A stretch of DNA of 11,660 bases. It comes from an uncultured Methylococcaceae bacterium. Its GTDB lineage: Bacteria > Pseudomonadota > Gammaproteobacteria > Methylococcales > Methylomonadaceae. The stretch lies in contig CAJVYO010000025.1 in NCBI GenBank assembly GCA_913009515.1, positions 1 to 11,660 of the forward strand, read 5' to 3'. The position numbers and the translations under genes are program-made. Of the stretch, positions 7,334 through 11,660 are shown one piece after another (the stretch's first letter is position 1; every line of letters begins with the position of its first letter). The notes under the pieces are model-generated. The model worked only from the letters and a program-made list of their open reading frames with translations, did not search any database and was not told the origin of the DNA.

Positions 7334-8908
7334 TTAGATGTCGATTTGCCAGTCATCTAAAAATTCATCAGCATATTGTAAATAGAGTTTATTTTCGATA
7401 AAGACATCATAAATATCAGGGTCAATGTGATTGTCTTTTTTCATGTAACCTAGAATAGTCAAAGCTTCTGATAAGGATTTACCTTTTTTATAAGGTCTAT
7501 CTTTGGCGGTCAAAGCTTCAAAAATATCGGCAATCGCCATAATACGGGCAGGGACTGACATTTGTTCGCGGGTTAAGCCGTTAGGATAGCCTGTGCCATC
7601 CATGCGTTCATGATGCCCCGCTGCATATTCAGGCACATTTTTTAAATGCTTGGGAAAATTTATTTTCTCTAACATCGAAATGGTAGCGGTGATATGGCTA
7701 TTAATGACTAAGCGTTCTTTTTCAGTCAGGGTGCCTTTGGCGATATTTAAGTTATGTACTTCATTTTGAGATAATACGTCGTACTCTATACCTAGTTTTA
7801 ACCAAGTCATTTTAGCGATATCAAGAATACGTTGCTGATTTTCAGGCGGCATATATTCAGTGCCGGTATTCATTTGTTTAATAAAGTTTATATCATCAGT
7901 GAGGCTTTGTTGTGCGGCAAGAAAGTCAGCATGGCTAGGAGCAGCGGTATTATTTTCTAAGGCTTCCAAGCGTTCTTTTAGATACTTAATTTCTACGTCG
8001 CGTTGTAAGACTTCAAAGCGGGTTTCTATCAGCTCAATGCGATCAAAAATAGTTTCTAATTTAGTGGCCTTATCGACGACATATTCAGGGGTGGTGATTT
8101 TTCCACAATCATGTAACCAGCCGGCTATTTTAAGCGCATAACGTTCGGTACTGGATAGTTTAAAATCTTTTAAATACCCTTTTTCAGTGGCTGATGCCGC
8201 ATCGGCGATAGATAAGGTGAGTTCAGGTACGCGTCGACAATGCCCGCCGGTATAAGGGGATTTATTATCAATAGCAGAGGCTGTTAATTCAATGACCGAC
8301 TCAAACATTTCTTCTAATACTCTGATTAATTGATGCTTGGTCAGTACCATCGAGGCTTGTGATGCTAAGGCTTCTGTTAAACGCATCGCAATATGATCGT
8401 ATGCAATGACCTTATTGGAGCCTTTTTCTTGGGGATTAATGAGTTGTAAAATACCGATAATATCATTTTCATGATTTCTTAACGGGATAGCGAGAAAGGC
8501 TTTGGAATGATAATCATTGATGGCATCAAATTTTCTGACCCCTGAAAAATCAAATTGCTTGTCATTATAAGCATCGGTAATATTAACGCTTTTATTATGA
8601 TGATAAGCATAACTGACGACATTTTTATAATTAGGCGAGCCATCTTCTAAATATAAAGGGATATTGGGAAAGGTAATCGGGTCATCTGATAGCCCACCTA
8701 AATGAATGGCAAGCGATGTAGAATGCACAATATCCATTTTAATAGTATCGTTTTCAATGCTATATAAGGTGCCACCATCAGAATGTGTTAATGATTTTGC
8801 TCCATATAAAATTAATTCAAGTAATTCGGGATAGCTATTATCTTCTGATAAGGCGATACCAATTTCAATGAGTTTTTCGAGATTTTCAACGATTTTATTA
8901 TCAGACAT
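7334..8908 (-). CDS. GAF and HD-GYP domain protein, probable c-di-GMP phosphodiesterase
   Basis: A 524-residue cytoplasmic signalling protein with no membrane segment. An N-terminal GAF sensor domain (about 10-190; DGGTLYSIENDTIKM at 44-58, FLAIPLRN and IGILQLINP at 138-159) is followed by a helical linker and an HD-GYP domain (about 200-515). The metal-binding and signature residues are intact: GGHCRRV (221-227), HDCGK (266-270), H405, HHERMDGTGYP (432-442), D461 in ADIFEALTAKDRPY (460-473). GYP is complete, so c-di-GMP hydrolysis is plausible from family knowledge. Between HDCGK and H405 lies about 130 residues of charged helix (VVDKATKLETIFDRIELIETRF and onward), an insertion I recall from a known subclass. 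The ATG shares 8 bases with the end of the upstream small ORF, suggesting coupling; its own ribosome-binding site is weak. Confidence 0.9.
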   Translation of the reverse strand: MSDNKIVENLEKLIEIGIALSEDNSYPELLELILYGAKSLTHSDGGTLYSIENDTIKMDIVHSTSLAIHLGGLSDDPITFPNIPLYLEDGSPNYKNVVSYAYHHNKSVNITDAYNDKQFDFSGVRKFDAINDYHSKAFLAIPLRNHENDIIGILQLINPQEKGSNKVIAYDHIAMRLTEALASQASMVLTKHQLIRVLEEMFESVIELTASAIDNKSPYTGGHCRRVPELTLSIADAASATEKGYLKDFKLSSTERYALKIAGWLHDCGKITTPEYVVDKATKLETIFDRIELIETRFEVLQRDVEIKYLKERLEALENNTAAPSHADFLAAQQSLTDDINFIKQMNTGTEYMPPENQQRILDIAKMTWLKLGIEYDVLSQNEVHNLNIAKGTLTEKERLVINSHITATISMLEKINFPKHLKNVPEYAAGHHERMDGTGYPNGLTREQMSVPARIMAIADIFEALTAKDRPYKKGKSLSEALTILGYMKKDNHIDPDIYDVFIENKLYLQYADEFLDDWQIDI

Positions 8909-9146
8909 TATGTGTCTCAGGCTGTTTTAAAATTAATGTAAAACAGACGTAAATATTATCTACGATGCTTTTTTTATAGAATTTAAGTAATTGTATAAAA
9001 AAAGCATCGTTCGCTTTATGTTTTGCTTTACGTTGATATTTAGTTCTATCCTTAAATACCACTGCTTTATTGAAATGGTGAGCATATTTAGCCACACTAT
9101 TTTTAATAATAGTTTCTTTTTTAGATTTTTTCTGATGATTTTTCAT
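8901..9146 (-). CDS. Small basic protein, putative ArfA-like ribosome-rescue factor
   Basis: An 81-codon ORF. Residues 1-44 are very basic (15 Lys/Arg, 2 acidic) and contain NSVAKYAHHFNKA (16-28) and KYQRKAKHK (36-44). The YxRKxKH pattern matches the KGSYMRKGKH segment of E. coli ArfA as I remember it; the region before it does not align well. From codon 46 to 62 the coding sequence is itself a strong hairpin (8962-9010). The last part encodes a hydrophobic tail (NIYVCFTLIL, 64-73). ArfA genes have this design: a hairpin in the ORF leaves a non-stop mRNA whose truncated product is active, while the full-length form is degraded. Function is inferred. A clean AAGGAG lies upstream but 18 bases from the ATG, and an in-frame TAA rules out a start further upstream. 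The stop overlaps the HD-GYP start by 8 bases. It could instead be another small basic family. Confidence 0.55.
   Translation of the reverse strand: MKNHQKKSKKETIIKNSVAKYAHHFNKAVVFKDRTKYQRKAKHKANDAFFIQLLKFYKKSIVDNIYVCFTLILKQPETHNV
8922..8946. repeat. Second hairpin in the tail of the small ORF
   Basis: CTGTTTTA (8922-8929) and TAAAACAG (8939-8946) form a perfect 8-bp stem with a 9-base loop. It covers codons 67-75 of the small ORF and lies 13 bases upstream of the HD-GYP start codon. No U-tract follows on the minus strand, so termination is unlikely. Folding close to the start could limit translation of the HD-GYP gene unless ribosomes arrive from upstream. Confidence 0.45.
8962..9010 (-). 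repeat. Long perfect hairpin inside the small ORF
   Basis: ACGATGCTTTTTTTATA (8962-8978) and TATAAAAAAAGCATCGT (8994-9010) are perfect 17-bp inverted arms. After one G-G mismatch the stem continues 4 more pairs (AATT/AATT), leaving a 5-base loop TAAGT, so 21 of 22 positions pair across 49 bases. On the minus strand the RNA carries GC pairs at the base and A/U pairs above, and no long U-tract follows. A double-stranded RNase III type target or transcriptional pause fits better than a standard terminator. It starts one codon after the KYQRKAKHK motif of the ORF. Confidence 0.7.
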
Positions 9147-9248
9147 AAATATAAAATTTTACAGCTCCTTAAAATAAAAGTATTTCTTATGTGCAAAAAT
9201 GGGTGGAACATCTTAAAATACAATTTTATTCGATTTTAAGACAGAATA
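9147..9248. promoter_or_regulatory. Divergent control region between the small ORF and mnmG
   Basis: This 102-bp AT-rich gap must hold the promoters for the leftward small ORF/HD-GYP genes and the rightward mnmG-rsmG pair. On the plus strand TTTACA (9158-9163) and TATTTC (9181-9186) are 17 bases apart, and TAAAAT (9214-9219) is another possible -10 box; neither is strong. On the minus strand AAGGAG (9170-9165) is a full Shine-Dalgarno core placed unusually far from the small ORF start. No DnaA-box cluster is seen. Confidence 0.4.
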
Positions 9249-11117
9249 GTGAATTTTTCAAAAAAATTTGATGTAATTGTAATAGGGGGCGGGCATGCTG
9301 GAACTGAAGCGGCTTTAGCATCCGCACGCAGTGGTGCAAACACGCTGTTATTAACGCAAAATATTGATACCTTAGGACAAATGAGCTGCAATCCTGCTAT
9401 TGGTGGGATTGGTAAAGGCCATTTAGTCAAAGAGGTGGATGCATTAGGCGGTATTATGGCCCGTGCGATTGACCATGCAGGTATTCATTTTCGTATTTTA
9501 AACGCGAGTAAAGGCCCAGCGGTTCGTGCCACACGTGCTCAAGCGGATAGAATACGTTATAAAGAATTTATACGTCATTATTTGGAAAATCAGCCGAATT
9601 TACACTTATTTCAACAAATGGTTGCTGATTTATGCGTTGAATCCGAGCGTGTTGTCGGTGTTAAAACTGAGATGGGACTGGTTTTTAAGGCAGATGCCGT
9701 GATTTTAACAGCAGGCACGTTTTTAGGCGGGCGGATTCATATCGGCTTGGATAATTACACAGGCGGGCGTGCAGGCGATATGGCATCACTTGCCCTTGCG
9801 GATCGGCTACGTGAATTACCCTTTAATATTAAACGTTTAAAAACTGGCACGCCACCGCGTATTGATGGACGCAGCATTAATTTTGATTTACTGGAAAAAC
9901 AGCACGGTGATAGTCCGTTACCGGTATTTTCATTTATGGGCGATGTTAGCCAGCATCCTCAGCAAGTGCCTTGTTATATTACGCGTACCAATGAAAACAC
10001 CCATGATATTATTCGTGATGGCTTGGATCGTTCACCAATGTATAGTGGTGAAATTGAAGGCGTGGGGCCGCGTTATTGTCCGTCTATTGAAGATAAAGTA
10101 GTACGTTTTGCCGATAGAAATTCTCATCAGATTTTTATTGAGCCAGAAGGCTTAACCAGCAATGAGTATTACCCGAATGGGATTTCAACCAGTTTGCCTT
10201 TTGATGTGCAATATCAATTTGTGCGTTCTATGCAAGGGTTTGAGCAGGCTGAAATTGTCAGACCCGGTTATGCGATTGAATATGATTTTTTTGATCCGCG
10301 TGATTTAAAAACCTCGTTAGAAACTAAATATATGGCAGGTTTATTTTTTGCAGGGCAGATTAATGGCACCACGGGTTATGAGGAAGCGGCGGCACAAGGT
10401 TTGATTGCTGGTTTGAATGCGGCAAGAAAAGCACAAGGAAAACCAAGTTGGTGTCCAGCGAGAGATGAGGCTTATATTGGTGTCATGGTGGATGATTTAA
10501 TTGCGAATGGCACGAAAGAGCCTTATCGTATGTTTACCAGTCGAGCAGAATATAGGTTAATTTTACGTGAAGATAATGCCGATTTACGTTTAACAGAAAA
10601 AGGCCGTGAATTACATTTAGTGGATGATGTACGCTGGGAAGCATTTAATAAGAAGCGGGATGCCATTGCCTTATTGCAGCAATCATTAAAATCTCAATGG
10701 GTGCGTAAAGATTCTGTTGAGGCGGATAAAGTGGCGCAGTTATGGGGTAAGCAGTTAAGTAAAGAGGCAAACTTGCTGGATCTATTACGCCGCCCTGAAG
10801 TAGATATAAAGGGATTAATGCAGCTATCACATCAAGAAGAAACCGCCGAGCAAGTTTTACAGCAGGTAGAAGTACAAGCAAAATATGCGGGTTACATTGA
10901 ACGTCAGCAATTAGATATAGATAAAGCAAAGCGTTATGATGGATTAAGTATCCCTAAAACATTAGATTTTTCCTTAATTAAGGGCTTATCTAATGAAGTG
11001 AGAGAAAAGTTAATACAACAAAAGCCAGAAACCTTAGGTTTGGCATCAAGAATCCCGGGTGTTACGCCTGCCGCAATTTCAATATTATTGATTTATATAA
11101 AAAAGAACCATGGATAA
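9249..11117 (+). CDS. mnmG: tRNA uridine-5-carboxymethylaminomethyl modification enzyme MnmG
   Basis: FAD-dependent partner of MnmE. The complex adds the (carboxymethyl)aminomethyl group at C5 of wobble uridine 34 in certain tRNAs, using methylene-tetrahydrofolate. The 622 residues match the family (about 620-630). The FAD-binding loop GGGHAGTEAA is at 13-22, SCNPAIGGIGKGHLVKEVDA at 46-65 and KGPAVRATRAQADR at 88-101. The two functional cysteines are Cys47 and Cys277 (PRYCPSIEDK), with the same numbers as in E. coli. KTGTPPRI (198-205) and FAGQINGTTGYEEAAAQG (367-384) are intact. The start is GTG at 9249: an in-frame TAA at 9237-9239 and no ATG in between fix it, although the Shine-Dalgarno is weak. 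Its last 8 bases overlap the start of rsmG. Confidence 0.97.
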   Translation: MNFSKKFDVIVIGGGHAGTEAALASARSGANTLLLTQNIDTLGQMSCNPAIGGIGKGHLVKEVDALGGIMARAIDHAGIHFRILNASKGPAVRATRAQADRIRYKEFIRHYLENQPNLHLFQQMVADLCVESERVVGVKTEMGLVFKADAVILTAGTFLGGRIHIGLDNYTGGRAGDMASLALADRLRELPFNIKRLKTGTPPRIDGRSINFDLLEKQHGDSPLPVFSFMGDVSQHPQQVPCYITRTNENTHDIIRDGLDRSPMYSGEIEGVGPRYCPSIEDKVVRFADRNSHQIFIEPEGLTSNEYYPNGISTSLPFDVQYQFVRSMQGFEQAEIVRPGYAIEYDFFDPRDLKTSLETKYMAGLFFAGQINGTTGYEEAAAQGLIAGLNAARKAQGKPSWCPARDEAYIGVMVDDLIANGTKEPYRMFTSRAEYRLILREDNADLRLTEKGRELHLVDDVRWEAFNKKRDAIALLQQSLKSQWVRKDSVEADKVAQLWGKQLSKEANLLDLLRRPEVDIKGLMQLSHQEETAEQVLQQVEVQAKYAGYIERQQLDIDKAKRYDGLSIPKTLDFSLIKGLSNEVREKLIQQKPETLGLASRIPGVTPAAISILLIYIKKNHG

Positions 11118-11660
11118 TAGTCGAAAAATCTTAGAGCAGGGTTTAGCAGAGATGCAAATTCCTGTGAGTGAATTACAAGTTGATTTATTATTGGCTTTTG
11201 TACAATTAATTGAAAAATGGAATAAAACTTACAATCTGACTGCCATACGCCATAGAGAAGATATGTTAAGGTTGCATATATTGGATAGTCTGGTATTGGT
11301 TCCTTTTGTTGCTGGGAGTAAAGTGGCTGATATAGGTACGGGAGCAGGATTACCTGGCATTCCTTTGGCTATTTTATTACCCAATCAGCAGTTTACCTTG
11401 GTTGATAGTAACTCTAAGAAAACCCGTTTTGTACAACAAGCTATTCTGGAACTTAAACTCCAAAATGTTGAGGTAAAACATAGTCGTGTTGAAGAGCTAG
11501 GGCAGGCGGGGGTGTATGATGTTGTGATGAGTCGAGCCTTTGCGAGTTTAAGCGATATAATGCAGTTAACGCAGTATTTGTTGCAAGCAGAAGGTGTTTT
11601 AGTCTCAATGAAAGGTCATACTCCGAAGGAGGAGTTGGATGCTTTAGGGAGGCAGTACCA
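11110..11660 (+). CDS. rsmG: 16S rRNA (guanine527-N7)-methyltransferase RsmG, 3' end outside window
   Basis: SAM-dependent methyltransferase that makes m7G527 in 16S rRNA; loss gives low-level streptomycin resistance in several bacteria. The first 183 codons are present, of roughly 205-215 expected, and the frame is open to the window edge. Landmarks: WNKTYNLTAIR (37-47), HILDSL (56-61), the SAM-binding loop DIGTGAGLPGIPLA (74-87), VDSNSKKTRF (98-107) and SRAFASL (141-147). The ATG at 11110 lies within the last codons of mnmG, with ATGGATAA shared, so translation is probably coupled. This is the classical gidA-gidB arrangement. Confidence 0.96.
   Translation, partial: MDNSRKILEQGLAEMQIPVSELQVDLLLAFVQLIEKWNKTYNLTAIRHREDMLRLHILDSLVLVPFVAGSKVADIGTGAGLPGIPLAILLPNQQFTLVDSNSKKTRFVQQAILELKLQNVEVKHSRVEELGQAGVYDVVMSRAFASLSDIMQLTQYLLQAEGVLVSMKGHTPKEELDALGRQY

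Noticed and set aside
8966..9004. T TTT TTT heptamer in frame within the hairpin arm, a possible -1 frameshift site
   Set aside because: The run is part of the stem's first arm and has no separate downstream stimulator at the usual spacing. The shifted frame ends after a few codons. The U7/A7 runs are explained by the inverted repeat.
8991..9239. Plus-strand open frame of 82 codons opposite the small basic ORF
   Set aside because: It has low-complexity Phe/Ile/Lys composition, no ribosome-binding site and no recognisable motif. It is the complement of the small ORF and the AT-rich intergenic region.
9147..9248. Possible oriC beside mnmG
   Set aside because: mnmG-rsmG is often near oriC, but only one poor DnaA-like nonamer (TTATGTGCA) is seen in a 102-bp gap, with no cluster and no dnaA or mioC nearby.
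10645..10929. Minus-strand open frame of 94 codons inside mnmG
   Set aside because: It lies wholly within a well-supported mnmG reading frame and has no motif; it is a shadow of that gene.
1..11660. tRNA or rRNA genes, CRISPR arrays, insertion sequences, integrases or toxin-antitoxin pairs
   Set aside because: No cloverleaf, regularly spaced repeats, transposase motifs or such gene pairs were seen; apart from the small ORF region the window is ordinary core genome.

Overview
The window looks like chromosomal core DNA of an AT-rich gammaproteobacterium (GC about 40% by eye, not computed). The grounds are a hemC-hemD-hemX-hemY haem block, an fxsA homologue, a divergent mnmG-rsmG pair and proteins that resemble gammaproteobacterial versions motif by motif. 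I cannot name a genus. The palindromic intergenic element and gene style would fit a methanotroph or sulphur-oxidiser type gammaproteobacterium, but that is only an impression.

Layout. Everything from 9146 down to 25 reads leftward on the minus strand. In transcription order it runs: a small basic ORF (9146-8901), a GAF/HD-GYP signalling protein (8908-7334), fxsA (7286-6849), hemC, hemD, hemX, hemY (6784-2692), grxC (2665-2408), gnd (2339-882) and pgl (690-25). Rightward from 9249 are mnmG and the 5' part of rsmG, which runs off the window. The longest gene-free stretch is only 191 bp (691-881). It holds several inverted repeats: a likely gnd terminator and a REP-like composite palindrome.

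How the genes fit. HemC and HemD perform consecutive steps from porphobilinogen to uroporphyrinogen III. HemX and HemY are the membrane partners usually encoded behind them, and grxC sits at the end of that block. Gnd and Pgl are consecutive enzymes of the oxidative pentose phosphate route and make NADPH and ribulose-5-phosphate. MnmG (tRNA wobble uridine modification) and RsmG (16S rRNA m7G527) form the classical gidA-gidB pair, often near oriC, though no DnaA-box cluster is visible here.

The most interesting spot is 8901-9170. A lysine-rich 81-codon ORF carries an ArfA-like YxRKxKH motif. Immediately after it, still inside the coding frame, lies a perfect 17-bp inverted repeat that extends to 21 of 22 pairs, and then a hydrophobic tail. 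This is the gene architecture of alternative ribosome-rescue factors, in which a hairpin in the ORF makes the mRNA non-stop. It is a good candidate for an ArfA-type or ArfA-analogous rescue factor, here also overlapping the start of a c-di-GMP-type HD-GYP gene.
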